Below, one piece after another: positions 1 to 9,340 of a DNA stretch of 48,180 nt (within the stretch, counting starts at the first letter, position 1; each line of letters begins with the position of its first letter). The notes under the pieces are model-generated. The model was not told the origin of the DNA and did not search any database. It was given only the letters and a program-made list of their open reading frames with translations. A program made the position numbers and the translations under genes. The stretch is from Halothiobacillus sp. (GTDB taxonomy: Bacteria > Pseudomonadota > Gammaproteobacteria > Halothiobacillales > Halothiobacillaceae), in contig JAGUXT010000052.1 in the NCBI GenBank assembly GCA_020061705.1, positions 1-48,180 of the forward strand. Direction: 5' to 3'.

Positions 1-144
1 AATTTGCTCGGCAAATACTTGAACGGAAGCGTCGTCATGGTTGTTGGTCGTGGCGAAGTTGGCAAGCATTTGGCTGAGTAAAGCTCGCTGCGCAGTTTCG
101 TCGAGCAGCTCGCGGCGTAGGTCGTTGAGGGTGGGAAGTGACAT
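1..144 (-). CDS. Partial CDS at left edge, unknown product
   Basis: An open frame of 48 codons runs from an ATG at 142-144 off the left edge without a stop. It begins MSLPTLNDLRRELLDE. A purine-rich AAGG lies a few bases upstream of the ATG. The peptide is rich in Leu, Arg and Gln and looks helical, but I do not recognise a family. It is divergent from the peptidase gene that follows, with about 170 bp between them for promoters. The competing frame at 35-238 has poor composition and is likely a shadow. Confidence 0.5.
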   Translation of the reverse strand, partial: MSLPTLNDLRRELLDETAQRALLSQMLANFATTNNHDDASVQVFAEQI

Positions 145-314
145 GGAAGGCCTTGGAATTGTTATGGGTGATATGGGTATTCAAAGCTTGGAAACCCCGT
201 GAGTGTCCATAGCTTAACTCGATACTACCTGTTTGCATGGTAGCATCACGCGCTTTAAGAACCTGTCCGTAAAGGCAGTTTCAGTTCCTGACCACGTACC
301 GAGAATCTATTCTA

Positions 315-3245
315 ATGAATGCCATTCCAGAACATCACCCCGCCTTTGTATTCAAGCGCCGCCAGTGGATTGAGGCACTTAAGCTGCATGTTGATGAGTT
401 TGAACACCTGGCCACGGGCGCGCGGCATTTTCATCTGGCAGCTGAGGATGATAACAATGTATTCCTCGTGGGTTTGCGCACCGTGCCGCAAGATTCCACC
501 GGTGTGGCGCATATTCTTGAACATACGGTGTTATGTGGCAGTGAGCGTTTTCCGGTGCGCGATCCGTTTTTCATGATGACGCGGCGCTCCCTGAATACCT
601 TTATGAATGCGTTTACCTCCAGCGATTGGACGGCCTATCCCTTTGCCAGTCAAAACAAAAAGGATTTTTTCAATTTGCTGGACGTTTATTTGGATGCGGT
701 ATTTTTTGCGCGTTTGGATGCCCTAGATTTTGCGCAGGAAGGTCATCGAGTGGAGTTTGTCGAGGCTGAGAATCCGGATAGCGACCTGGTATTCAAGGGC
801 GTGGTTTTCAATGAAATGAAAGGGGCGATGAGTAATCCGGTGAGTGTGCTTTGGCAGACGCTCACGCAACATGCTTATCCGACGGTGACGTATCACCACA
901 ATAGCGGCGGCGAGCCGGAAGCGATTCCTGATTTAACCCATGAGCAACTGGTGGCGTTTTATAAGCGTCATTACCATCCGTCAAATGCCGTATTTATGAC
1001 CTATGGCGATATGTCGCTGCTCGACGTGCAGGACATGATGCACAGTCGTGCCCTGTCGCGTTTTACGCGCATTGATCCGCATACACGCGTGCCTGCCGAG
1101 CAGCGCTTTAGCGTACCGCAGGCGGTGAGCGAGCCCTATGCGGCTGAAGCTGACCCCGAAGGCAATACGGCGGATAAAACCCATGTCGTCGTGGGTTGGT
1201 TGTTGGGTGAAAATACCGATCTTGAAGGACTGTTGGAGGCGCAACTGCTTTCCGGCGTGCTGCTCTCCAACAGTGCTTCACCGCTGATGCTGGCGCTGGA
1301 AACCACCAAGCTGGGCAATGCGCCCTCGCCGTTATGCGGTCTGGAAGACTCGCAGCGCGAGATGCTGTTTGCCGCTGGAGTGGAAGGCTCCAACCCGGAG
1401 CAGGCCGGTGCGGTCGAGCAGATGATGCTTGATGTGTTAACCGACGTGGCCGACAACGGCGTGCCATTGGAGATGGTTGAGGCCGTGCTGCATCAACTGG
1501 AGCTTTCGCAGCGTGAAATTAGTGGCAGCTCGTACCCCTATGGCTTGCAACTGATTTTGCACGCCTTGCCCGCAGCGATTCATGAGGGCGACCCGGTGGC
1601 GCTGCTGGATTTGGAGCCTGTGTTGGCGCAATTACGCGAGCGGGTGCAAAACCCTGACTACATCAAGGGACTGGTGCGTCGTTTGTTGTTGGACAACCCG
1701 CATCGGGTACGTTTGGCGCTGGTGCCTGATACCGAACTGGCAGCGCGCAAGGTGCTTACTGAATCTGCTCGCCTGGCTGCAATGAAGGCCGCGATGACCG
1801 AGGCGGACAAACAGTCGGTGGTGGCGTTGTCCAAAGCTTTGCTTGAACGTCAGGCGCAGCAGGATGACCCTGATATTTTGCCCGAAGTGACCCGCGCGGA
1901 TATCCCTGCGACGCTGCACACCCCAGCGGCACACCATGTTGATACGGCGCCACGCCGCACGACCTGGTTTGATGCCAGTACCAATGGCCTGGTGTACGGC
2001 CAGGTGGTGATGCCCTTGCCGAAGTTGTCCAAGGTTGAGCTGGAACTGTTGCCCTTTGTGACGGGCATGATGAGCGAGTTGGGCGCGGGTGAGCACGATT
2101 ATCTGGAAATGCAGCAACGCCAATCGGCGGTCACGGGCGGTGTTCATGCCTATGCCTCGGTGCGTGCCACGGTGGAAAACGAGCAGCAAACCCATGCGCA
2201 TTGGGTGCTTTCCGGAAAGGCATTGGCACGCAATGGCGCGGCCTTGCAGGACTTGATGTGCGAGACGCTGGAAACCGTGCGCTTTGACGAACTGCCACGC
2301 TTGCGCGAGCTGGTGGCGCAAACCCGTGCCGGGCGCGAGCAGGGGGTCACGTCGGCGGGACATAGTCATGCCATGGGCATTGCCGCGTCACGCTTGTCGC
2401 CTTCGGCAGCGCTGTCTCATGCCTGGGGTGGGTTGCTCGGTTTGCAACGCCTGAAAACGCTGGATGATGTGCTTGATGACGAGGTGGAGCTGACGGGGTT
2501 TGCTGCATGTTTGACTGCTTTGCATGAAAAACTGGTCAAGACTCCGCGCGAGTGGTTGTTTGTTGCCGAAGCGCGTAATTTTGACGGACTGGCGGTTGCG
2601 CAAGCGGCAACCTGGAAGGTTTCATCAGGTCAGGCTGCATGGGATATGGCCTTGTCGCCGACGCGCGCAGCCACACGTGAGGCATGGTTGACGAACACGC
2701 AGGTGCATTTCTGTGCCAAAGCCTATGCTGCCGTGCCTCTGGACCATGCGGATGCCGGCGCGTTAGCACTGCTTGGCGCGTATTTGCGCAATGGCTATCT
2801 GCATCGTGCCATTCGTGAGCAGGGCGGGGCGTATGGGGGCGGCGCAAGCTATGATGCCGAATCGGCCAGCTTCCGCTTCTACTCCTACCGTGATCCGCGC
2901 TTGACTGAAACTCTGAACGACTTCGATCGTGCACTGGATTGGCTGCACGGCGACGGGCATAGCGCACAAGCTCTCGAAGAGGCCTTGTTGTCGGTCATTT
3001 CGAGTATTGATAAACCCAGTTCGCCGGCAGGCGAGGCCAAAAAGGCCTATTACAGTGCGTTGCATGGTGTGACGCCTGAACGGCGCATGGCTTATCGTGC
3101 GCGGTTGCTGGACGTCACGCTAGACGATTTACGTCGTGTGGCCAGTGCCTATCTGCAGCCGGATACGGCCAGCATCGGTGTTGTGACCCATACAGGGGCG
3201 CGGGCGGAGGTCGAGGCTTTGGGCTTGGCGATCCAGCAGGTTTAA
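315..3245 (+). CDS. PreP-like M16C zinc metallopeptidase (insulinase family)
   Basis: A protein of 976 residues, the normal size for presequence-protease-type M16C peptidases, which degrade short unfolded peptides inside a two-half clamshell. The inverted zinc motif HxxEH is present as HILEH at residues 66-70 (H66, E69, H70). The third zinc ligand is probably the Glu of NEMKGAM about 100 residues later. The C-terminal half has the degenerate M16 fold with the substrate-binding segment RNGYLHRAIREQGGAYGGG. No signal peptide is visible, so it probably acts in the cytoplasm. It is transcribed alone and is followed by a strong terminator. The Shine-Dalgarno at the ATG is weak. Confidence 0.9.
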   Translation: MNAIPEHHPAFVFKRRQWIEALKLHVDEFEHLATGARHFHLAAEDDNNVFLVGLRTVPQDSTGVAHILEHTVLCGSERFPVRDPFFMMTRRSLNTFMNAFTSSDWTAYPFASQNKKDFFNLLDVYLDAVFFARLDALDFAQEGHRVEFVEAENPDSDLVFKGVVFNEMKGAMSNPVSVLWQTLTQHAYPTVTYHHNSGGEPEAIPDLTHEQLVAFYKRHYHPSNAVFMTYGDMSLLDVQDMMHSRALSRFTRIDPHTRVPAEQRFSVPQAVSEPYAAEADPEGNTADKTHVVVGWLLGENTDLEGLLEAQLLSGVLLSNSASPLMLALETTKLGNAPSPLCGLEDSQREMLFAAGVEGSNPEQAGAVEQMMLDVLTDVADNGVPLEMVEAVLHQLELSQREISGSSYPYGLQLILHALPAAIHEGDPVALLDLEPVLAQLRERVQNPDYIKGLVRRLLLDNPHRVRLALVPDTELAARKVLTESARLAAMKAAMTEADKQSVVALSKALLERQAQQDDPDILPEVTRADIPATLHTPAAHHVDTAPRRTTWFDASTNGLVYGQVVMPLPKLSKVELELLPFVTGMMSELGAGEHDYLEMQQRQSAVTGGVHAYASVRATVENEQQTHAHWVLSGKALARNGAALQDLMCETLETVRFDELPRLRELVAQTRAGREQGVTSAGHSHAMGIAASRLSPSAALSHAWGGLLGLQRLKTLDDVLDDEVELTGFAACLTALHEKLVKTPREWLFVAEARNFDGLAVAQAATWKVSSGQAAWDMALSPTRAATREAWLTNTQVHFCAKAYAAVPLDHADAGALALLGAYLRNGYLHRAIREQGGAYGGGASYDAESASFRFYSYRDPRLTETLNDFDRALDWLHGDGHSAQALEEALLSVISSIDKPSSPAGEAKKAYYSALHGVTPERRMAYRARLLDVTLDDLRRVASAYLQPDTASIGVVTHTGARAEVEALGLAIQQV

Positions 3246-3270
3246 CCCCTTAATTTTTGAAGTGCATTTA

Positions 3271-3305
3271 AGAAAAAAGCCCGGTACATGCCGGGCTTTT
3301 TCGTT
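3271..3305. terminator. Rho-independent terminator between convergent genes
   Basis: Perfect 7-bp stem AGCCCGG/CCGGGCT with a 6-nt loop. An A-run precedes it and a T-run follows it, so it can serve both the rightward peptidase gene and the leftward rhodanese gene. Confidence 0.85.
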
Positions 3306-3322
3306 TGTGTCCAATAAGGATG

Positions 3323-4141
3323 CTATTTGGCTTTGCCGCTCAGCATGTCGAAATAACCGGCCATGCCGCCTTGCAGGAAGTAATACTCCTTCACGCCCTG
3401 GTCTTCGAGCAAATACTGCAGAGGCTTAACTTGTAGTCCTGTCGCATCATAAAAATACATTGGCTGATTGCTTTCCTTGGCGGTGGCGATGACCTTTTTC
3501 AGTTTGGCAATATCAAGGCCGGTGCGAATGTCGCGACCAGGGAACAGGGACACGCCTTCAATCTGAAAGCTATCGCGCACATCAATCACCATGGCAGTGG
3601 GTTGAGCTTGCGCCTTACTCATGAAGTCTTTGGCAGAGAGTGCGTGTGCCTTGAATTGCGCATCGCCAATCAGCGCTTTTGGATCAAGTGGTTTGTCGAG
3701 CAAAACGGTGAGTTCAGGGTAGGCCTTGGCCCAATCAGAAATACCGCCGTCGTAGGCGATGGTATTGTTTGCTCCGGCCTTGGTCATGGCCATTGCGGCT
3801 TCATAGGCTTTGGCACAGCGATGTCCGTTGCAATAAAACACCAAGGACTTGCCTGTGTCAGAGGCTGCCTGTTTGGCGCTTGCGATGAATTTTTTGTCGG
3901 CAAGCGGAAGGTTAATTGCCCCTTGAATATGCATGATCGAGTATTCGAACGGTGAGCGCACATCGACAATGGTATTACTACCCATTACATTTTTTAGATC
4001 AGCTGTTTCGATGGTCTTGATTTCAGGAAAGTTCTTTCGTAACGGGAAGTCCTCAGCATCCGCAGCAAAAGTGACTGGATTAGAAATCAAAGAGCCAAAA
4101 ACCAGTGAAGCGGTTAATAGCAAAAAACGGCGCTTGTGCAT
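3323..4141 (-). CDS. Periplasmic tandem-domain rhodanese-like protein
   Basis: 272 residues beginning with a cleavable signal peptide (hydrophobic core about 6-24, cleavage near FAA-DA), so it is exported. Two rhodanese domains follow. The first carries DVRSPFEY and the active-site loop FYCNGHRC with the candidate catalytic Cys104. The second (about 155-270) keeps DVRDS but has FYDATGLQ where the loop should be, so it lacks the cysteine and is probably structural. Family role: sulfur transfer from thiosulfate or persulfide donors; the substrate here is unknown. It is a paralogue of the gene at 4410-5225, with the Cys at the same residue number. Each gene has its own terminator. Confidence 0.85.
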   Translation of the reverse strand: MHKRRFLLLTASLVFGSLISNPVTFAADAEDFPLRKNFPEIKTIETADLKNVMGSNTIVDVRSPFEYSIMHIQGAINLPLADKKFIASAKQAASDTGKSLVFYCNGHRCAKAYEAAMAMTKAGANNTIAYDGGISDWAKAYPELTVLLDKPLDPKALIGDAQFKAHALSAKDFMSKAQAQPTAMVIDVRDSFQIEGVSLFPGRDIRTGLDIAKLKKVIATAKESNQPMYFYDATGLQVKPLQYLLEDQGVKEYYFLQGGMAGYFDMLSGKAK

Positions 4142-4320
4142 AGGTGAAAAACTCCAACTTAAGACTTGTGGGCTTGAATTCTGTTGCTACACCCTTGCAG
4201 ATGTACCAAGCAGAAATCTAAAAAGGAGGGTAGCTGTTTGCTGGTGTTTTTGCTTTGGATTTGGGTCTTGAGTTTTTTTATGTTTGTGTTGATTAAATCT
4301 ATCGTTGGCTGTTTAAAATT

Positions 4321-4355
4321 CGAAAAAAAACGGTTTGCGTATTAAGCAAACCGTT
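4321..4355 (-). terminator. Terminator of the upstream rhodanese gene
   Basis: Ten-base-pair stem AACGGTTTGC/GCAAACCGTT at 4329-4355 followed on the minus strand by a run of eight Ts. It separates the two rhodanese paralogues into independent transcripts. Confidence 0.8.
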
Positions 4356-4409
4356 GATGCGGATAAGTGAAGAGCTTCGAGATGTTAACGCGGTATCAAC
4401 ACGCTTGGC

Positions 4410-5225
4410 CTACTTGCCATTGAGCATTTCGTAGTAGCCGCCCATGCCACCTTTCATGAAGTAGTACTCCTTCATGCCCATATCTTCGAGAAGATATTGA
4501 AGTGATTTGATTTTATTTCCGGCATAGTCATAGAAATAAATAGCCTGATTTGCTTGCTTCGCTTCGGCGATAATTTTTCTTAAACTCACGATGTCAAGAT
4601 TGGTGCGAATTTCGCGCACGGGAAATACAGACACACCCTCTGTTTGAGATCGATCGCGCAAATCAACTACTTTGGCATTGATGTCGGCGGTTGCCTTGCT
4701 GATGAAGTCTTTTGGCGAGAGTAGATGCGCCTTGAATTTGTCTTCGCCAATCAGCGTTTTTGGGTCGAGAGGTTTGTTTAGCGAAATTGTTAGTTGTGGG
4801 TTGGTTTTGGCCCAAACCTCAACACCGCTGTCATAAGCCCAGGTGCGATCAAGCCCAATCACGTTACGAGCTTTCATCGCGGCTTGATACGATTTCGCGC
4901 AACTTTCGGAGCCGCAATAAAAAACCAGAGCCTTGCCCGTTTCAGCGTTTGCTTTTTTTGCGCTTTCGACAAATTTACTGTCTTCAATGGGAAGATTGAT
5001 CGCACCCTTGATATGGGTAAGTTCGTACTCAAATGACGGGCGTACATCGATAACAGTCAAATCATCCAATTTTCCTGTGAGGTTTGCCGTGTCGATGACT
5101 CTGATTTCAGGATAGATTTTACGCAGGGGAAATGTGTTGCTCTCGTCGGCGTTAGCCAGAGGACTCGCGGCTAAAGCGCTGATCACGAGGGACGTGGTTA
5201 AAACCAGAAAACTGCGCTTATTCAT
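4410..5225 (-). CDS. Periplasmic tandem-domain rhodanese-like protein (paralogue)
   Basis: 271 residues with an N-terminal signal peptide (cleavage near ANA-DE) and the same two-domain layout as the gene at 3323-4141. The first domain has DVRPSFEY and FYCGSESC with candidate nucleophile Cys104. The second has FYDYAGNK and no cysteine. The C-terminal segment YYFMKGGMGGYYEML matches its neighbour's YYFLQGGMAGYFDML, so the pair arose by duplication. The sequences have diverged enough, including in the active-site loop (GSES versus NGHR), to suggest different substrates or partners. The start is supported by a GGAG in the leader. Confidence 0.85.
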   Translation of the reverse strand: MNKRSFLVLTTSLVISALAASPLANADESNTFPLRKIYPEIRVIDTANLTGKLDDLTVIDVRPSFEYELTHIKGAINLPIEDSKFVESAKKANAETGKALVFYCGSESCAKSYQAAMKARNVIGLDRTWAYDSGVEVWAKTNPQLTISLNKPLDPKTLIGEDKFKAHLLSPKDFISKATADINAKVVDLRDRSQTEGVSVFPVREIRTNLDIVSLRKIIAEAKQANQAIYFYDYAGNKIKSLQYLLEDMGMKEYYFMKGGMGGYYEMLNGK

Positions 5226-5311
5226 TGACCTGAACTCTCCTTAAAAACTTTTATGATTACTGCTATGCGCAGGCTATGCGTTTGCAGACTTTATGGCAAG
5301 TGAAGTTCCAT

Positions 5312-6241
5312 TCATCCCTGTGGCGCAGATGCGACGGAGCCAAAGGCTTGTACGCGGGTCAAAATGGCCTTGGCCCAGCTTTTGTGGGTGCTGATTTCGC
5401 ACATACTTCCGCCATGCCCAAAAACAGCGGGGCTGTGTTCGTGCAGGATAATTTGTGCGGCTTCAATGTCATTCGGGCAGACGCGGTAGTGGCTTTCAAT
5501 CAGTGGGACTTGCGTGGGGTGGATGGCGGTTTTACCGATCAGGCCGTGCAGAAGGTCTTCTGAGACCTCCTCGGACAGGAGTTCCGGCCGATCCATGTGC
5601 TCGAATACGGGTGCGGTGAGGTGGAATCCATGCGGGCGCATGGTGGTAACGAGACGGGCGATGATGCCGCCGAGCGGGGTGCGGTAGATAGTGACATGGC
5701 GCGGTCGGCGGATGCCGAGCAGGGCGAGGAGATCGTTGCCGCCGATGCGCAGGGCAAGGATGCGCGGTTTGATGTGCGGCTCGCTGATCTTTTTACGCAA
5801 CATGCGCATTTCGCGTTCGCAGAACACTTCGTGGGTTTCCAGGGTGGGCATGATCAGGTGTTGGCTGTGGCGTATCGGTTCAAGATAGCTTTCGATATTG
5901 TGGCGGGTGGCTTTGGGAATGACGAAGCCATCGAGCTTGTTGACCCCCGACATGGTCATGATTTTTCGCATGATGTCGAGATTGCGCACGCGCACGAAGC
6001 GCAGGGTCGCGCTGTTTGCAGGCATGCGCGCAAGGGTGTGTGCGAGGTTGTCGAGTGCGCCGGGTAGCTCGCGCTCGCTGACCGCATCTTCGGTGCAAAA
6101 AATCACCGAGCGTAAAAATGGGAGTTTGCTGCCTTCGGCAATCAGTGCCAAATCAGCGTGGGTACATGGCACATACAGCGAGGCTCCAAGGCGTTCGGCG
6201 AGGTGGATGTTGCGCTCAGCGTTCGGTTCATGGGGTTGCAT
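5312..6241 (-). CDS. HpcH/HpaI aldolase / citrate-lyase-type protein of ter operon
   Basis: Last gene of the ter operon. I start it at the ATG at 6239-6241 (MQPHEPNAERN), which has a good AAGGAG seven bases upstream, rather than the longer frame from 6310. It overlaps the previous gene by 14 bp, which fits translational coupling. About 309 residues. The fold family is recognisable from the segments SVIFCTEDAV, GFVIPKA and LRIGGNDLLALLG and the late GKTAIHPTQV motif typical of HpcH/HpaI/CitE TIM barrels. These enzymes make or break C-C bonds next to carboxylates. In Ter systems this member is predicted to act in biosynthesis of a nucleoside-like metabolite; that is family inference. Confidence 0.8.
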   Translation of the reverse strand: MQPHEPNAERNIHLAERLGASLYVPCTHADLALIAEGSKLPFLRSVIFCTEDAVSERELPGALDNLAHTLARMPANSATLRFVRVRNLDIMRKIMTMSGVNKLDGFVIPKATRHNIESYLEPIRHSQHLIMPTLETHEVFCEREMRMLRKKISEPHIKPRILALRIGGNDLLALLGIRRPRHVTIYRTPLGGIIARLVTTMRPHGFHLTAPVFEHMDRPELLSEEVSEDLLHGLIGKTAIHPTQVPLIESHYRVCPNDIEAAQIILHEHSPAVFGHGGSMCEISTHKSWAKAILTRVQAFGSVASAPQG

Positions 6242-7334
6242 GCGGCATCTCCTTGATGATGGCGATGGCTTGATAGGGGGCGATGTCAGGCTCGATAAGC
6301 ACAGGGACATTCTTTTCGTTGGAGAGGGTGCGCATGTGAGCTACATCCTGTCCGGCGTGTTCGCCGATTATAAGAAGGCCAGGTGTGCGACGCAGCAGGA
6401 CGCGGGTCGCTTCGCCGATACCGGGCTTGATGTGGTTGATATGTGTGATGCCATGTTGTTGCATGAGGCGAGTCATGAGTTGTTGAACCTGATGTCGGCG
6501 CCCATTGGTGGCCGGGTCAATGGGTGTGCAGTTGCTCGGGACAGCGGCCTGTTGTGCAATCGCTTTGGCGCGTTGACTGAGGTCATCGACGTAACGCCGG
6601 GACAGGTCTTGAGCCGCGAGGTGTTCGTAATAGCAACAGCCGTGGAAGTCGTTGACTCCGATGCTTTCATCAAGAATCGAACGACTAATCAGACCGGAAA
6701 TGGTGGCATTGAGGATGCTGGAAGGAATGAGGTAGTCGTCCTGGGTGGCGGCGTGAGTGGCTACGCCCGCAAGGTCGGCGTGCACCCACAGGCCGGGGTC
6801 GATGTGGCTGGCGTGGCGCTGGTTGTAGTCGGTGATCGATGTGAATAATTCCTGGGTAATCACACCCTTGCCAGTCCAGCCGTCGATAAAGGCAATGGAT
6901 TCTTGCGGATGACCGTGAGCGAGGATGTGCGTGATCGCTTGGTTGTCGATTCCCCGGTCACGGATGATGGATACGGAGTAATGGCTTACTTCTCGCCTAA
7001 AAACGCTTTCGAGCAGGCGTTTGAGAATTACGCCGACCGGGGTACCCGCGCGAGCAAGGGAAACGAGAGTGATCGGTCCTTGTTTGGCAGAATCAAGCAT
7101 GGCAGCAAGCTTGAGCAAATCGCCCGCCACACGCGAGCCGTTGTGCGTCCAGGCGCTTTCAAACAGCTGCATGTAAGCGGCGGAAGGGTGTTGCTCGGGC
7201 GAGATCATTTCGCTGTAGTGCTTGGCGCCGCTTTGAATGAGTTGTTCTTTGGCGGCAACATCGACCAGGGTGACATTGCTTAGCGGCTTGAGTAAAAAGG
7301 TGACATCGCCGGGAAGGTAGCTGCCGTGGAACAT
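6228..7334 (-). CDS. StiP-type phosphoribosyltransferase-like protein with C-terminal PELOTA-like domain
   Basis: 368 residues, a standard length for the family annotated as cysteine protease StiP, which comparative work places in the phosphoribosyltransferase superfamily. The N-terminal half contains SLARAGTPVGVILKRLL, the sheet-and-loop of a PRTase, and FIDGWTGKGVITQEL in the position of the PRPP loop. The C-terminal about 100 residues (HINHIKPGIGEATRVLL through LIIGEHAGQDVAHM) resemble the PELOTA/L7Ae-like domain seen in this family. It lies in the biosynthetic half of the ter operon, one base from the HAD gene. The protease label is doubtful; a role in nucleotide-like chemistry is more likely. 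Confidence 0.8.
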   Translation of the reverse strand: MFHGSYLPGDVTFLLKPLSNVTLVDVAAKEQLIQSGAKHYSEMISPEQHPSAAYMQLFESAWTHNGSRVAGDLLKLAAMLDSAKQGPITLVSLARAGTPVGVILKRLLESVFRREVSHYSVSIIRDRGIDNQAITHILAHGHPQESIAFIDGWTGKGVITQELFTSITDYNQRHASHIDPGLWVHADLAGVATHAATQDDYLIPSSILNATISGLISRSILDESIGVNDFHGCCYYEHLAAQDLSRRYVDDLSQRAKAIAQQAAVPSNCTPIDPATNGRRHQVQQLMTRLMQQHGITHINHIKPGIGEATRVLLRRTPGLLIIGEHAGQDVAHMRTLSNEKNVPVLIEPDIAPYQAIAIIKEMPHATP

Positions 7335-7335
7335 G

Positions 7336-8103
7336 TTAGGAATCCTGCGCGAGGTTGCGCATGAGTTGGGCGTGTTTGGGAATCAGGGCGTAGTCACAAA
7401 GCTGTAGAAAGTCGGCATCACTTTGACTATCACCCGCGCCAAGCACGAGAAGTTCGGGGTGTTCGCGGCGGTAGTGTTCGAGTAAAAAGCGCACGGCATG
7501 AGCCTTGTCGAGGTTTTTGGGCATGACGGTAAGATTGTTGCCGTTGTGGTGCAGAGTGAGCTCTGGGTGTGGCTCAAGCCAGGCGGCCAGCAGTTCGTCG
7601 CGGAGGCGTGGCAGGCTGATTGGGTGCTGTTTGTCGCGATCCTTGACCAGAACGTAGAAGATTTGGCCGTGATCGCCAATCAGTCGTGCGTGCAGGCCGG
7701 GAGCATGTTGCGCTGCCCATTGGTTGATCTGTGTGTTCAAATCTTCAAAATGTGACAGCCACGGGCGCATGATGCCTTGCATGTGTGCGCTCCAGACAGG
7801 GTGCGGCTGGCTGCTTGGGTCAAGTATCGTTCCGCCGTGGTTGAGAATGACCCAATTGGGAGGTGGGATGTCGAGTTTTACGCGTTGGTAGCTGGAGGTA
7901 TGGCGGGCGGTGGTGGGGATGATTTCGACGCCGCGCATGAGTTGCAGAAACTGGCGTTGTGGGGGGGTGCTGAAGCCGTGTGCGAGGCCATTTTCGAGGA
8001 AGGCGGTGGGCTCAAGAGCCTCAGAACATCCATGGTCGTGCAGGCATTTGGCCTGGGTTTGGAACACTGTGTCGTCAAGGTCGAGAAAAAGCAGGGTTTT
8101 CAT
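7336..8103 (-). CDS. HAD-superfamily phosphatase of ter operon
   Basis: 255 residues with all HAD motifs: FLDLDDTVF (nucleophile D8, acid D10), PTTAR (motif II Thr), K214-region LDKAHAVRFLLEH, and GAGDSQSD (metal-binding acids). The cap insertion between motifs II and III is of the sucrose-phosphatase/Cof type. It probably dephosphorylates an intermediate made by the adjacent PRTase-type enzymes. It overlaps the upstream PRTase gene by 4 bp and is followed one base later by the StiP-type gene, so all three are translated together. Confidence 0.85.
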   Translation of the reverse strand: MKTLLFLDLDDTVFQTQAKCLHDHGCSEALEPTAFLENGLAHGFSTPPQRQFLQLMRGVEIIPTTARHTSSYQRVKLDIPPPNWVILNHGGTILDPSSQPHPVWSAHMQGIMRPWLSHFEDLNTQINQWAAQHAPGLHARLIGDHGQIFYVLVKDRDKQHPISLPRLRDELLAAWLEPHPELTLHHNGNNLTVMPKNLDKAHAVRFLLEHYRREHPELLVLGAGDSQSDADFLQLCDYALIPKHAQLMRNLAQDS

Positions 8104-9293
8104 AACACACTGCCGCGGTTGCTGGTTGGCCGCTTCGTGGGCTTGGGCCAGTGCTGAGCACAGGAAAGAGTCTGTGCGCCTAGGGCGTGGGCGAAGCGGC
8201 TAATGGCTGGGTTAAGTTCGGTTTCGTGCAGGATCAGGGTGATTTGCCGATCGTCCGCTGGCGCGTTGTAAATAAAGTAGGGGTCGCCTTGACCATAAGG
8301 GTCGTCAAGACGTTGTGTGTGCTGAATGGGGCCGAATTCCAGAATGGGCGAGCGCGTGCTGGATTGCAGACTGACTTGGCGGCCCTGGTGTTCGAGATGA
8401 AGCGCAAGCAGGTAGGGGACGTGCATGAATTCGCCGGTGCCGATAATTCGTAGTGGCTTCTCGCTGGGGTGAAGATCCAGACGATGGGCTACTTCATCCA
8501 ATAGGCGTGTGGGCAGAACAAGGGGGCAATCAATGCCGGCTCGCCCCAGATGAGCCAAGGGCTTGAGCTTGGAATTGTGATGAGGTTGGGGGGATATCAC
8601 TTGTGTAGCAGACCATGCTTTGGGTGTGAAGCGCCATTCAGCACGCGCTGCGCTGATATGGGATGTTGGGACATCGAGAGCCTTGTCGAGCGCATCGCGA
8701 GCGACCGTACCCATGAAGTCGGTCAAAGTAACGATGTTGATCTGTTCGATGAGTGGGCATTGCGGGCGCAAGGCACGCCAAAGGTTGAGAAAGGTTTTTC
8801 CGGTACTGACTTCATCATCGAGCAGTACAAGGGTTTTGGCGCGACGCATCTGCTCAAGGTGTACAGGCGCCGCGGGCAAGTGCAGGGTCTGATTGGGGGC
8901 GTGGCAATGACTTTCTTCAAAGTCGAGTACGGGCAGGTTGTGCAGTGGGTAACGCGTGCTGTGAATAAATATGGCTTCTCGATCGGCATGATTTTTTGCC
9001 CAGGCTTCATACACCCCATAACTAAAACCAATCCCGGTTTCAGCCATGCCGATAAACAGGGCTGGAGCATCGTCGAGGGCACGGATTTTGGCGGCAAGGT
9101 GCTGATGTATCGCCAACATTTTTGTCGGTTGTGCAGGCAAATGTTTGCCAAGCACCGTACTCACAAAGAGAAAACCGCGCTTCGGATTGTTACGTGCGCC
9201 AAAGTGACATAGCGAGGCTAGGCTGTAGGTATTTGTGGGGTCTTCGCGCACCTCTAGGGTGCCATTGGGAAGTTCAATGATCTGCCAATTCAT
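8100..9293 (-). CDS. Phosphoribosyltransferase with TRSP domain
   Basis: The ATG at 9291-9293 (MNWQIIELPNG) is preferred; the longer frame begins with TTG. About 397 residues. The N-terminal PRTase domain shows the acidic PRPP-binding loop LVLLDDEVSTGKT. The C-terminal domain carries SSTRSPIL, the RSP-containing motif that gives the TRSP domain its name. PRTases of this kind in ter operons are predicted to attach a base-like moiety to ribose phosphate. It follows the ATP-grasp gene after a gap of about 47 bp and overlaps the HAD gene by 4 bp. Confidence 0.82.
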   Translation of the reverse strand: MNWQIIELPNGTLEVREDPTNTYSLASLCHFGARNNPKRGFLFVSTVLGKHLPAQPTKMLAIHQHLAAKIRALDDAPALFIGMAETGIGFSYGVYEAWAKNHADREAIFIHSTRYPLHNLPVLDFEESHCHAPNQTLHLPAAPVHLEQMRRAKTLVLLDDEVSTGKTFLNLWRALRPQCPLIEQINIVTLTDFMGTVARDALDKALDVPTSHISAARAEWRFTPKAWSATQVISPQPHHNSKLKPLAHLGRAGIDCPLVLPTRLLDEVAHRLDLHPSEKPLRIIGTGEFMHVPYLLALHLEHQGRQVSLQSSTRSPILEFGPIQHTQRLDDPYGQGDPYFIYNAPADDRQITLILHETELNPAISRFAHALGAQTLSCAQHWPKPTKRPTSNRGSVL

Positions 9294-9340
9294 AAATTGA
9301 TGCTTTGGTGTGTAGCTACGCAAGGGGGCAGCAAGGAAAT

